This document shows positions 7,957-15,224 of a DNA stretch of 64,000 nt, in pieces. Source of the stretch: Rhizobium sp. L51/94 (GTDB lineage Bacteria; Pseudomonadota; Alphaproteobacteria; Rhizobiales; Rhizobiaceae). Each line of letters begins with the position of its first letter. The stretch's first letter is position 1. The notes under the pieces were generated by a model that worked only from the letters and a program-made list of their open reading frames with translations, was not told the DNA's origin and made no database searches. The stretch is from assembly GCF_019355555.1 (NCBI RefSeq), contig NZ_CP072141.1, positions 3,404,001-3,468,000 on the forward strand, read 5' to 3'. The position numbers and the translations under genes were made by a program.

Positions 7957-8883
7957 ATGAAGTCCATTCGGAATTTGCACCGGATCAAGGCATGGCAGGC
8001 AGCGCTCACCCTGAGCGTCATGCTGATGCCGACGATCCCCGGAGCGACGGCATTCTACCACGTCGCCGGTCAGGCCAGTGCCGAGGAGGCGCGCAAGCTG
8101 GACACATCGCGGCTCGTGTCGATCGGCGGCGACATCACCGAAATCGTCTATGCGCTTGGCGAGGAACATCGGCTGATCGCCCGCGATTCGACCAGCGTCT
8201 ATCCGGAAGCCGCCACGAAACTGCCGGATGTTGGCTACATGCGGGCGCTATCGCCGGAGGGCATACTGGCTGTCAATCCGACCGCCATTATCGCGGTGGA
8301 GGGATCCGGCCCGCCGGAAGCCGTCGCGGTGTTGCGCAATGCCAGCCTGCCGTTCGAAACCGTGCCGCAGGGCTACGACCGGGACGGTATCCTGAAGAAG
8401 ATCGCCGCCGTCGGCACCCTTCTCGGCGTTCCCGACAAGGCCCGCGCGCTGGATGACAAGGTCGCCGCCGATCTCGACGCCGCCATCGCGGCATCAGACA
8501 AGCGGCCGCTCACGGAGCGCAAGCGCGTCTTGTTCATCCTCAATGCGCAGGGCGGCAAGATCATGGCATCCGGCACCGGGACTGCCGCCGACGGCATCAT
8601 CACGCTCGCCGGCGCCATCAACGCCGTCGGCGTTTTTCCCGGCTACAAACCGCTGACAGACGAGGCGATCATCGAAGCCAAGCCCGACGTCATCCTGATC
8701 ATGAACGGCGGCGGCGGACACGCTTTGAGCGACGAGGACCTTCTGAAGCAGCCCGCACTCGCCCTGACCCCAGCAGCGGAACACAAGGCGATCGTCCACA
8801 TGGACGGGCTGCACCTTCTCGGTTTCGGGCCGAGGACTGCCAGCGCGATCCGCGACCTCAACCGCGCAATTTACGGAGGCTGA
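7957..8883 (+). CDS. hmuT: Haem ABC transporter periplasmic binding protein HmuT
   Basis: A 308-residue class III binding protein. An N-terminal signal segment (WQAALTLSVMLMPTIPGATA) is followed by the haemin-binding pattern RLVSIGGDITEIVYALG and RDSTSVYPEAA, in which the Tyr of STSVYP is the haem ligand known for the family, and LPDVGYMRALSPEGIL. The ATG at 7957 follows hmuS by 10 bases; an upstream in-frame start overlaps hmuS and is not needed. It delivers periplasmic haem to HmuUV. Confidence 0.92.
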   Translation: MKSIRNLHRIKAWQAALTLSVMLMPTIPGATAFYHVAGQASAEEARKLDTSRLVSIGGDITEIVYALGEEHRLIARDSTSVYPEAATKLPDVGYMRALSPEGILAVNPTAIIAVEGSGPPEAVAVLRNASLPFETVPQGYDRDGILKKIAAVGTLLGVPDKARALDDKVAADLDAAIAASDKRPLTERKRVLFILNAQGGKIMASGTGTAADGIITLAGAINAVGVFPGYKPLTDEAIIEAKPDVILIMNGGGGHALSDEDLLKQPALALTPAAEHKAIVHMDGLHLLGFGPRTASAIRDLNRAIYGG

Positions 8884-8886
8884 GCC

Positions 8887-10011
8887 ATGGCAATCAGCGA
8901 TACCGCCGGACACTCCCTGGGGATCGCGGCCAGGAGCCGCGATTGCCTCGCCCGTTATCGTGCCGGCGACCGGTCGCAGATCGCGGTCGTTGTGATCGCC
9001 ACGCTGGCCGCCCTTGCTATGTTCGCCCTGCTGTTCTCGGTCACGACGGGCGCATCTGATGCTTCCGCATTCGATGTGGTCCACGATCTCTTTCGCGGGA
9101 CCGGAGCCGCCACCGCGCTCAGCATGCGCGACCACATCATCGTCTTTGATATACGCCTGCCCCGCGCCATCCTCGGCTTCCTGATCGGCGCCTCCCTCGC
9201 CGTCTCCGGCGCCATCATGCAGGGCCTGTTTCGCAATCCGCTGGCAGACCCGGGCCTTGTCGGCGTCTCCTCCGGCGCAAGCTTTGGCGCGGTGGTGATG
9301 ATCGTCCTCGGCAGCACGCTGGCGGCACCGATCTACGCCGTGCTCGGCATCTATGCCCTGCCGCTCGCCGCCTTTGCCGGTGGCCTCGTGACAACCCTGC
9401 TTCTCTACCGCATCGCCACTCGGGACGGTCAGACATCCGTTGCAACCATGCTGCTCGCCGGCATCGCGCTTGGCGCGCTGGCGATGGCGGCCACCGGCGT
9501 CCTCGTCTACATGGCCGACGACAGGCAGTTGCGCGACCTCACCTTCTGGAGCATGGGCTCGCTCGCCGGCGCCACCTGGACGAAGATTGCTGCCGCCGGG
9601 CCGATCATCGTCCTCTCGCTCGTCGCCATCCCGGTGATCGCCAGGGGCCTCAATGCGATTACGCTGGGAGAAGCCGCAGCCTTCCACATGGGCGTGCCGG
9701 TGCAGCGGCTGAAGACGGTCGCCATCCTCGTCGTGGCTGCGGCAACCGGCGCATCCGTCGCCGTCAGCGGCGGCATCGGCTTCGTCGGCATCGTCGTCCC
9801 ACATGCCCTGCGCATGGTGATCGGCCCCGACCACCGCTACCTGCTTCCAGCCTCGGCACTGCTCGGCGGAACCTTGCTGATTTTCGCCGACGTGCTCGCC
9901 CGCACCATCGTCTCGCCGGCAGAAATGCCGATCGGCATCATCACCGCGGCCGTAGGCGGTCCTTTCTTCCTGTGGATCCTGCTGCGCAATCGCACCCGGC
10001 TCAGCCTCTAA
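8887..10011 (+). CDS. hmuU: Haem ABC transporter permease HmuU (FecCD family)
   Basis: A 374-residue FecCD/BtuC-type permease with about ten hydrophobic helices. Visible family motifs are FDIRLPRAILGFLIGASLAV, MQGLFRNPLADPGLVGVSSG and GFVGIVVPHALRMVIGPDHR. It forms the inner-membrane channel for haem with HmuV and HmuT. It starts 3 bases after hmuT stops and ends 9 bases before hmuV, consistent with one operon. Confidence 0.94.
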   Translation: MAISDTAGHSLGIAARSRDCLARYRAGDRSQIAVVVIATLAALAMFALLFSVTTGASDASAFDVVHDLFRGTGAATALSMRDHIIVFDIRLPRAILGFLIGASLAVSGAIMQGLFRNPLADPGLVGVSSGASFGAVVMIVLGSTLAAPIYAVLGIYALPLAAFAGGLVTTLLLYRIATRDGQTSVATMLLAGIALGALAMAATGVLVYMADDRQLRDLTFWSMGSLAGATWTKIAAAGPIIVLSLVAIPVIARGLNAITLGEAAAFHMGVPVQRLKTVAILVVAAATGASVAVSGGIGFVGIVVPHALRMVIGPDHRYLLPASALLGGTLLIFADVLARTIVSPAEMPIGIITAAVGGPFFLWILLRNRTRLSL

Positions 10012-10020
10012 GGACAACAA

Positions 10021-10821
10021 GTGATCGACGTTTCCAACCTCTCCGTCCGGCTTGCGGGTAAATCCGTGGTCGATGGCGTGAGCTTTACCGCCCGCCCTGG
10101 CCAGCTGACGGCAATCTGTGGGCCGAACGGCTCCGGCAAGACGACAGTAATTAAGGCGATCTCCGGCGAGCTTGCCTATGGCGGTTCGATCCGGCTTGGC
10201 AAGGACGAGGTCAGGACGATGAAGCCCTGGGCGCTCGCACTCTCACGGGGCGTCCTGCCGCAGGCGAGCACTCTCTCCTTCCCCTTCTCGGTGCGCGAAA
10301 TCGTCCTGATGGGCGTCACCGCAGGCGCCAACAGCAAGCCGCAGCACGCGGAGAGGATCGCCATGGAGGCTCTCCGCGCCGTCGATCTCGCCGGTTTCGA
10401 GGGGAGGCTCTACGAGCAGCTGTCCGGCGGTGAGCAGCAGCGTGTGCAATTTGCTCGCGTGCTCTGCCAGATCCCACGGCCGGTCGTTGACGGCAAGCCC
10501 TGCTGGCTGCTGCTCGACGAACCTGTTTCCAGTCTCGATATCAGCCACCAGCTGGCGATCATGCAGCTGTCGCGCGCCTTCTGTGCGGCCGGCGGTGGCG
10601 TCATTGCGATTATGCACGATCTCAATCTTACGGCCCTCTTCGCCGACCAGATCGTGCTTCTGAAGTCAGGCCGGCTGGCCGCCAACGGCGCCGTTGCATC
10701 CGTTCTCAGCGACGAAAACCTGCATGCGGTGTTCGGCTGCGAGCTCCGCGTCAATCGGGTGCCCGACAAGGCGATCCCGTTTGTGCTGCCACACAGCGTG
10801 TTCGCCGAAGCAGGCGCCTGA
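10021..10821 (+). CDS. hmuV: Haem ABC transporter ATP-binding protein HmuV
   Basis: A 266-residue ABC ATPase starting at GTG, with AAGGA 8 bases upstream. Walker A is GPNGSGKTT (residues 34-42), the signature is LSGGEQQRV, Walker B is CWLLLDEP, and the switch His is in IAIMHDLN. It powers HmuTU-mediated haem import and is the last gene of hmuPSTUV. An EcfG-type promoter for the next unit begins 4 bases after its stop. Confidence 0.94.
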   Translation: MIDVSNLSVRLAGKSVVDGVSFTARPGQLTAICGPNGSGKTTVIKAISGELAYGGSIRLGKDEVRTMKPWALALSRGVLPQASTLSFPFSVREIVLMGVTAGANSKPQHAERIAMEALRAVDLAGFEGRLYEQLSGGEQQRVQFARVLCQIPRPVVDGKPCWLLLDEPVSSLDISHQLAIMQLSRAFCAAGGGVIAIMHDLNLTALFADQIVLLKSGRLAANGAVASVLSDENLHAVFGCELRVNRVPDKAIPFVLPHSVFAEAGA

Positions 10822-10824
10822 GAT

Positions 10825-10849
10825 GGAACTTTTCCACCATCGTCGCGTT
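10825..10849 (+). promoter_or_regulatory. EcfG (general stress sigma factor) promoter
   Basis: GGAAC at 10825-10829, a 16-base spacer and CGTT at 10846-10849 exactly match the alphaproteobacterial EcfG promoter GGAAC-N16/17-CGTT. It lies about 100 bases before the DUF883/holin-like gene pair and begins just past the hmuV stop. Confidence 0.85.
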
Positions 10850-10952
10850 CAGCTGTCAACGACATAGGTCAATGCCGACGGCTTAGTTTTGACGTTGGTA
10901 GTGGCCTCCCACGAAGAGACGCATTGGCGCGTTGACAATAAGGAGAACAAAA

Positions 10953-11297
10953 ATGGCAAACTCCCTCCTCGATACCATCCGCAGCAAGCGCAATGGTGCT
11001 ATCAGCGACATAGAAGACACCATCGAAGATCAGATGGACAACCTACGCGGCGAGATCGCTGCGCTTACCAAGCTCATCAGCAAGAACGGCGCCAGCCAGA
11101 GCAAGCGTATCCGCGCACAGGCCGAATCCGGCTATGAAGACCTGCTTGCCCGCAGCGAAGATCTGTTGCACCAGCTGCAGGACGGCTACGCTCGCAGCGC
11201 CAAGGAAGTCCGCGCCACTGTACGCGCGCATCCGACAGCCTCGATCGGCGCAGTTGCAGCCATCGGCTTGCTGTTCGTCTTGCTCGCACGCCGCTAA
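10953..11297 (+). CDS. DUF883/ElaB-YqjD family membrane-anchored protein
   Basis: A 114-residue protein with a long charged amphipathic helix (about 10-90, including DIEDTIEDQMDNLRGEIAAL) and one C-terminal membrane anchor (VRAHPTASIGAVAAIGLLFV, ending in LARR). This is the layout of ElaB/YqjD proteins, which tether inactive ribosomes to the membrane in stationary-phase E. coli. The ATG at 10953 has AAGGAG just upstream. It is driven by an EcfG promoter, so it is probably a stress gene, and it precedes its membrane partner by 9 bases. Confidence 0.85.
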   Translation: MANSLLDTIRSKRNGAISDIEDTIEDQMDNLRGEIAALTKLISKNGASQSKRIRAQAESGYEDLLARSEDLLHQLQDGYARSAKEVRATVRAHPTASIGAVAAIGLLFVLLARR

Positions 11298-11306
11298 GGA
11301 ACATCA

Positions 11307-11708
11307 ATGCTGGGTCCCATCCTTGGCTTGCTGCTATCGGGCTCCGTGAAGAACACCGTTGCGCGCACCAAGCGCAACGGTATTTTCATTGCTATCGCAG
11401 CGGTCTTCATCCTCACCACATATGTGTTCGGCCTGTCTGCCCTGGCGCTCTGGCTTGGCACGATCTACGGCCCGCTCCACGCGTCGTTGATCTTAGGTGG
11501 CGGCTGCCTGCTGATCGCAGTTGCCATCCTTATCGTTATGGCCAGCATCAACGCGCAGGAAGCGCGCCGTGCGCGCGAAAAGCGGCTGGCTGCGCAATCC
11601 ATGGCCACGGTGGGCCTCGGACTGTTGCGCTCGCAGCCGATGCTTGCTGCAGCCGTTGCCGGCGCGTTTCTGCTCAGCACCGTGATGGGCTCGCGCGACG
11701 ACGACTGA
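11307..11708 (+). CDS. Phage holin-like/YqjE-type membrane protein, stress operon
   Basis: A 133-residue protein with two N-proximal membrane helices (GIFIAIAAVFILTTYVFGLS and LILGGGCLLIAVAILIVMAS), a basic cytoplasmic stretch (EARRAREKRLA) and a third weak helix near the end. YqjD-type genes are usually followed by a YqjE/holin-type partner, and this fits that pairing. It lies 9 bases after the DUF883 gene, behind the same EcfG promoter, and is followed by a strong terminator. The role is unknown; it may shape the stress-adapted membrane. Confidence 0.7.
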   Translation: MLGPILGLLLSGSVKNTVARTKRNGIFIAIAAVFILTTYVFGLSALALWLGTIYGPLHASLILGGGCLLIAVAILIVMASINAQEARRAREKRLAAQSMATVGLGLLRSQPMLAAAVAGAFLLSTVMGSRDDD

Positions 11709-11744
11709 GCGATCTCGCTCAAGCAATCCCGCCAAGCCAATAAA

Positions 11745-11783
11745 AAACCCGCCGCACTCTCGAAGTGCGGCGGGTTTATTTTG
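11745..11783. terminator. Bidirectional rho-independent terminator
   Basis: A perfect 14-bp stem (AAACCCGCCGCACT, 5-base loop, AGTGCGGCGGGTTT) is flanked by A-rich sequence on the left and TATTTTG on the right. It separates the convergent DUF883 operon and the ecfG gene and can end both. Confidence 0.92.
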
Positions 11784-11814
11784 TGACAAATCAAAGCTGT
11801 AAACGATCAACGGA

Positions 11815-12369
11815 TTAAAACGCGAACGCCCTTGAGGTCAGCGGCGAAGAGGTCGCATCCGGGCCGAAGTCAGCCTCTCCGGTGATCTGCAGCAGTTCCT
11901 GCAAACGTTGGCGGGCACGGTTGACGCGGCTCTTGATCGTACCGACGGCACATTCGCAAATCTCCGCGGCTTCTTCGTATGAGAAGCCGGAAGCGCCGAC
12001 CAGGATGATTGCTTCACGCTGGTCAGCAGGAAGCTGTTCCAGCGCCTTACGGAAGTCTTGAAGATCGAGGGCGCCGTATTGCGACGGATGGGTCGCCATC
12101 GATTCCGTGAACAGACCATCGCTGTCCTGGATTTCCCGACCGCTTTTGCGCATCTGGCTGTAAAGCTCGTTGCGCAGGATGGTGAAGAGCCAGGCCTTCA
12201 TGTTGGTGCCCATCTCGAAGTGGTCCTGCTTGGCCCAAGCCTTCATGATGGTATCCTGCACGAGATCGTCGGCACGGTCGTGGCGACCGATGAGGGAGAT
12301 CGCAAATGCACGCAGGCTCGGCAGCGCAGACAGCATCTCGCGTTTGAAACTTGGTTGGACTTTATCCAT
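11815..12369 (-). CDS. ecfG: ECF-type general stress sigma factor EcfG
   Basis: A 184-residue ECF sigma factor of the ECF15/EcfG group. Region 2 has RHDRADDLVQDTIMKAW and region 4 has LEQLPADQREAIILVGASGF followed by CAVGTIKSRVNRARQRL. The ATG at 12369 has GGGAG upstream; the longer frame to 12540 overlaps nepR and is rejected. It lies 4 bases after nepR. EcfG directs RNA polymerase to GGAAC-N16-CGTT promoters; NepR blocks it until phosphorylated PhyR captures NepR. Three such promoter candidates occur in this locus. Confidence 0.93.
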   Translation of the reverse strand: MDKVQPSFKREMLSALPSLRAFAISLIGRHDRADDLVQDTIMKAWAKQDHFEMGTNMKAWLFTILRNELYSQMRKSGREIQDSDGLFTESMATHPSQYGALDLQDFRKALEQLPADQREAIILVGASGFSYEEAAEICECAVGTIKSRVNRARQRLQELLQITGEADFGPDATSSPLTSRAFAF

Positions 12370-12373
12370 GAGC

Positions 12374-12583
12374 CTACTCCCGCTCGACCGACTTTGCGGA
12401 CGCCATTTCGACCTGGTCGAGTTTCTCAAGCAAATCGAGGAAGCGGTTCGGGATGGCTTCGTCCTGTGCAGCGGCATACAGGCTGCGTAGACGGCTGCCG
12501 ATCTGGCTGTTTGGATCGAGGAGGTCCGCAACTCTAACATCGGGCCTTGGCTGTTCCGTGTCTTCCTGATGGGACGCTGTCAT
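12374..12583 (-). CDS. nepR: Anti-sigma factor NepR
   Basis: A 69-residue protein with the NepR core IGSRLRSLYAAAQDEAIPNR followed by FLDLLEKLDQ, two helices that bind EcfG and, under stress, PhyR. The ATG at 12583 gives the usual NepR length; a GTG at 12634 would add 17 residues. The order nepR-ecfG, divergent from phyR, is the standard alphaproteobacterial arrangement. Confidence 0.92.
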   Translation of the reverse strand: MTASHQEDTEQPRPDVRVADLLDPNSQIGSRLRSLYAAAQDEAIPNRFLDLLEKLDQVEMASAKSVERE

Positions 12584-12638
12584 ATATATTTCACTCTCGG
12601 ACGTGTTGGCGTTAGGCTTGTTTCCGGGCGACACCGGA

Positions 12639-12664
12639 AACGCGGATTAGGGTTGTCAGGGACC
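12639..12664 (-). promoter_or_regulatory. Alternative weak EcfG-like promoter for nepR-ecfG
   Basis: On the minus strand GGTCC, a 17-base spacer and CGTT form a one-mismatch match to the EcfG consensus, with the -10 element 56 bases before the nepR ATG. It competes with the candidate at 12721-12745; only one may be real. Confidence 0.3.
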
Positions 12665-12720
12665 GCATTTACGTTGTCATCGAGGCTGGACATGCTAGAC
12701 CCAATATCACGTGGACGCAT

Positions 12721-12745
12721 AATGCATGCAGCGAAAAAAAGTTCC
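12721..12745 (-). promoter_or_regulatory. Candidate EcfG-type promoter for nepR-ecfG
   Basis: Read on the minus strand: GGAAC (12745-12741), 16 bases, then CATT (12724-12721), one mismatch from CGTT. It would give self-activation of nepR-ecfG, as known in this family, with a leader of about 135 bases. Confidence 0.45.
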
Positions 12746-12753
12746 AGCACCTC

Positions 12754-12778
12754 GGAACATTTCTGGTTGCCGGCTGTT
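12754..12778 (+). promoter_or_regulatory. Candidate EcfG-type promoter for phyR
   Basis: GGAAC, 16 bases, TGTT: one mismatch from the EcfG consensus, 55 bases before the phyR ATG. It is divergent from and 8 bases apart from the candidate at 12721-12745, so the two -35 elements would lie nearly back to back. Confidence 0.55.
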
Positions 12779-12832
12779 ATAAGCCTATTAAAGACGGTTA
12801 AACATGCCACGGCTACTGACGGGAGCTATTTT

Positions 12833-13627
12833 ATGACACTTTCCACTCGAATTGCTCCGCATCTCCCCTACTTGCGTCGCTATTCCCGGGCACTTACAGG
12901 CACTCAGACCTCCGGCGACGCCTATGTAGCAGCCGTTCTGGAAGCCATTATTGCCGATATCTCCATCTTTCCGGACACTTCGAACGATCGCGTCGCGCTC
13001 TACAAGCTTTTCACCACCCTGTTCGGTTCGAGCTCGGTCCAGGTTCCGGAACCGACTTCGCCTTACGCCTGGGAGAAGCGTGCCTCTGCAAACCTTTCGA
13101 AGGTTTCGCCGGTAGCCCGGCAGGCCTTCATCCTGGCATCCGTTGAGAATTTCCGCATGCCTGAGATCGCCGAAATTCTTGGCCTCGACGAAGCCGAAAC
13201 GGCTCGCCTGCTTGACAGGGCGTCTACCGAGATCTCCCGTCAGGTAGCAACCGACATCATGATCATCGAGGATGAGCCGCTCATCGCCATGGACATCGAG
13301 CAGATGGTCGAGAGTCTCGGCCACCGCGTGACCGGCATCGCCCGTACCCACGCCGAAGCCGTTGCACTCTACAATGCGACAAAGCCGAGCATGGTTCTTG
13401 CCGACATCCAGTTAGCAGACGGCAGCTCTGGTATCGATGCGGTCAACGACATTCTGAAAAACGCCAGCGTGCCGGTCATTTTCATCACCGCCTTCCCGGA
13501 ACGTCTGCTGACAGGCGAACGCCCCGAACCGACATTCCTGGTGACGAAGCCGTTCAACCCGGACATGGTGAAGGCACTGATCAGCCAAGCGCTGTTCTTC
13601 AACGAATCGACGAAAGTCGCGGCCTGA
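12833..13627 (+). CDS. phyR: General stress response regulator PhyR
   Basis: A 264-residue response regulator with the inverted PhyR layout. An N-terminal sigma-factor mimic (about 1-135, containing LSKVSPVARQAFILASVENF and EIAEILGLDEAETARLL) is followed by a receiver domain (about 141-255) with acidic pocket EDE, phosphoacceptor D191 in VLADIQLAD and K239 in VTKPF. Phosphorylated PhyR sequesters NepR and frees EcfG. GGGAGC precedes the ATG at 12833; the frame is open to 12569 but the extension overlaps promoter elements. The adjacent HWE kinase probably phosphorylates it. Confidence 0.94.
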   Translation: MTLSTRIAPHLPYLRRYSRALTGTQTSGDAYVAAVLEAIIADISIFPDTSNDRVALYKLFTTLFGSSSVQVPEPTSPYAWEKRASANLSKVSPVARQAFILASVENFRMPEIAEILGLDEAETARLLDRASTEISRQVATDIMIIEDEPLIAMDIEQMVESLGHRVTGIARTHAEAVALYNATKPSMVLADIQLADGSSGIDAVNDILKNASVPVIFITAFPERLLTGERPEPTFLVTKPFNPDMVKALISQALFFNESTKVAA

Positions 13628-13639
13628 CATTCGATCCAC

Positions 13640-13664
13640 GGAACAATAGAAAAGTGAAAGCGTT
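13640..13664 (+). promoter_or_regulatory. EcfG promoter for the HWE kinase gene
   Basis: GGAAC (13640-13644), 16 bases, CGTT (13661-13664): an exact consensus match. It lies 108 bases before the kinase start. Its -10 element is inside the left arm of the hairpin at 13657-13684. Confidence 0.82.
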
Positions 13665-13684
13665 CCGTCAGCCCGGAGCGCTTT
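13657..13684 (+). terminator. Terminator-like hairpin after phyR
   Basis: AAAGCGTTCCG, 6-base loop, CGGAGCGCTTT followed by T: an 11-bp stem with one G-T pair, 30 bases after the phyR stop. It overlaps the -10 part of the next EcfG promoter. Confidence 0.7.
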
Positions 13685-13771
13685 TACAAAACGACTTGCG
13701 ATTTGGCTGATGTGCCCGCCTAGTCGGACACCCCGGGTTTCAATCCGGTTAGGCGAAGGAAAGGCATCTTG

Positions 13772-14782
13772 GTGAATAACGTTGATCCATCGTCCAGCTC
13801 ACCGCTCGGGTTCGAGGGTAAGGCTGCTATGATGGAACGCGCACTCGGAAGTGCGGGCGTTTCGATCATCTACCAGGACGCCTGTCTCCTGGTATCCTAT
13901 TTCGAGAACCTTCCCGAACATCTGACCGGCATCGCAGCCCTCGGAATTGACGATATCGCGTTGTTTGGCGAGAAGGATGGAAATCACATCCTGGGCCTGA
14001 AGCGCGACGTGCTCAGCAGCGGCAAACAGGCCAAGGCGGAAATCTCGATTCCCTCTGCAGAGGGCATAAAGATCTATGAAATCAAGATGGAACGGACCGA
14101 TGGTGCCAGCCACGGCATCCTTTCCGTGATCTTCGAGGTGACTGAAAGCCGTCATCGCGAAAAGGTTCTAAAATCGCTTCTGCGCGAGCTGTCGCATCGC
14201 TCCAAGAACCTGCTTGCCATCATCCAGGGTATCGCAACCCAGACCGCGCGCAACACCCTGTCGCTGGATAACTTCCTGATCAAGTTCCGGGGACGCCTGC
14301 AGTCGCTGTCGAACTCGCAGGACCTCATTACAGATTCGAGCTGGCGCGGCGCCTACCTCTTCGAACTCGCCCAGAAGCAGTTTGCCCCCTACTGGCCGGA
14401 CGCGAGCATTCCTGTTCCGATCCACGGCATCAATGCTCACCTGACGCCGAATGCCGCGGTGCATCTCGGACTGGCGCTGCATGAGCTCATCGTCAATTCC
14501 GCCACCCATGGCGCCATCGCCGCCGGCACGACCAGCATCACGCTAGACTGTCAGGCCGTCGAATGGGAAGGCAAGCAGGCCGTCGAAATCGTCTGGTCGG
14601 AAACGATCGTGACACCTGGCGCCGCCAATGATTTTGAAGACAACAGTTTCAGCAAGACGGTGCTGGAGCGCGTCGTACCGACGTCGATGAACGGCCGCGC
14701 CAAGCTCGGCGTCAGCCCCGAGCATCTCGACTACCGCTTGACGATTCCGGAAACGGAATACGAGATCCTGAAGCAATCCTGA
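13772..14782 (+). CDS. HWE/HisKA_2-type sensor histidine kinase of the general stress locus
   Basis: A 336-residue soluble kinase. It has a PAS-like N-terminal domain (about 20-125), a dimerisation box LLRELSHRSKNLLAIIQGIA with H142 as phosphoacceptor, and a HATPase domain with N-box LHELIVNSATHGAI and the WSE pattern of the HWE family. No membrane segment is present. The GTG at 13772 is preferred (AAGG 7 bases upstream) over the TTG at 13769. Position next to phyR and an exact EcfG promoter make it a likely PhyR kinase (PhyK-like); the signal is unknown. Confidence 0.85.
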   Translation: MNNVDPSSSSPLGFEGKAAMMERALGSAGVSIIYQDACLLVSYFENLPEHLTGIAALGIDDIALFGEKDGNHILGLKRDVLSSGKQAKAEISIPSAEGIKIYEIKMERTDGASHGILSVIFEVTESRHREKVLKSLLRELSHRSKNLLAIIQGIATQTARNTLSLDNFLIKFRGRLQSLSNSQDLITDSSWRGAYLFELAQKQFAPYWPDASIPVPIHGINAHLTPNAAVHLGLALHELIVNSATHGAIAAGTTSITLDCQAVEWEGKQAVEIVWSETIVTPGAANDFEDNSFSKTVLERVVPTSMNGRAKLGVSPEHLDYRLTIPETEYEILKQS

Positions 14783-14819
14783 TCTCACCCCCCAGAAATA
14801 ATGCATTTGAAGACGCAGA

Positions 14820-14855
14820 AAATCAGCCGTTGCGAGGGCGCGCAACGGCTGATTT
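14820..14855 (+). terminator. Rho-independent terminator after the HWE kinase
   Basis: A perfect 15-bp stem AAATCAGCCGTTGCG/CGCAACGGCTGATTT with a 6-base loop, 37 bases after the kinase stop and ending in TTT. Its A/T-flanked arms suit both strands. Confidence 0.9.
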
Positions 14856-15153
14856 ATAACTCACCGGGAGGGGGACCGTGAGTAGACGTCCGACGACGCT
14901 TTGAAGGGGCGCGCACCTGGGTGGGTGCATTCATCATCAGGACACACTGATAACTGTCCAGCGTACCGCTGGTTCCACCGTATTCGAAATAATTCTCTCT
15001 TCTGGGCAGGAACCAGCTCGGCGCGTCTGCCGTGCAGGACCCCACAGCTGCATGCGGGGAATGGAAAGCGGAAAGCTCCCTAAACATAAGTCAATAAAAA
15101 CAAATACCTAGAGACTAGGTTCCTCCCCTTGACCGGATTAAAATCTCCAAAAA

Positions 15154-15169
15154 TTTACCGTTTGATAAA
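15154..15169. promoter_or_regulatory. Degenerate RutR-type operator upstream of preT
   Basis: TTTACCGTTTGATAAA matches 10 of the 14 fixed positions of the E. coli RutR site TTGACCA-N2-TGGTCAA and shares its TTTACC start with the better site at 22091-22106. It is 55 bases before the preT ATG. A separate TTGACC half-site lies at 15129-15134. Confidence 0.4.
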
Positions 15170-15224
15170 TTTTTTTTCCTGAGTTAGCTTTTACGCACTG
15201 GCCGTTGATAAGAGGGAACTTAAA

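Larger units (their letters stand above)
14783..15224. other. Intergenic stretch between stress kinase and preT
   Basis: It holds the terminator at 14820-14855 and the preT promoter region with a RutR-like site at 15154-15169. A minus-strand frame of 77 codons (14854-15087) begins MFRELSAFHSPH and has neither a good ribosome site nor a recognised domain, so it is not called as a gene; it could be a degenerate or orphan small ORF. Confidence 0.4.

Noticed and set aside
8494..10020. 508-codon minus-strand frame opposite hmuT/hmuU
   Set aside because: Antisense of clear haem transporter genes; composition is Gly/Asp/His rich without domains.
13715..13755. tRNA-like T-loop sequence (GGGTTTCAATCC)
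   Set aside because: No acceptor stem or anticodon arm can be built around it; it is simply a short hairpin before the kinase gene.
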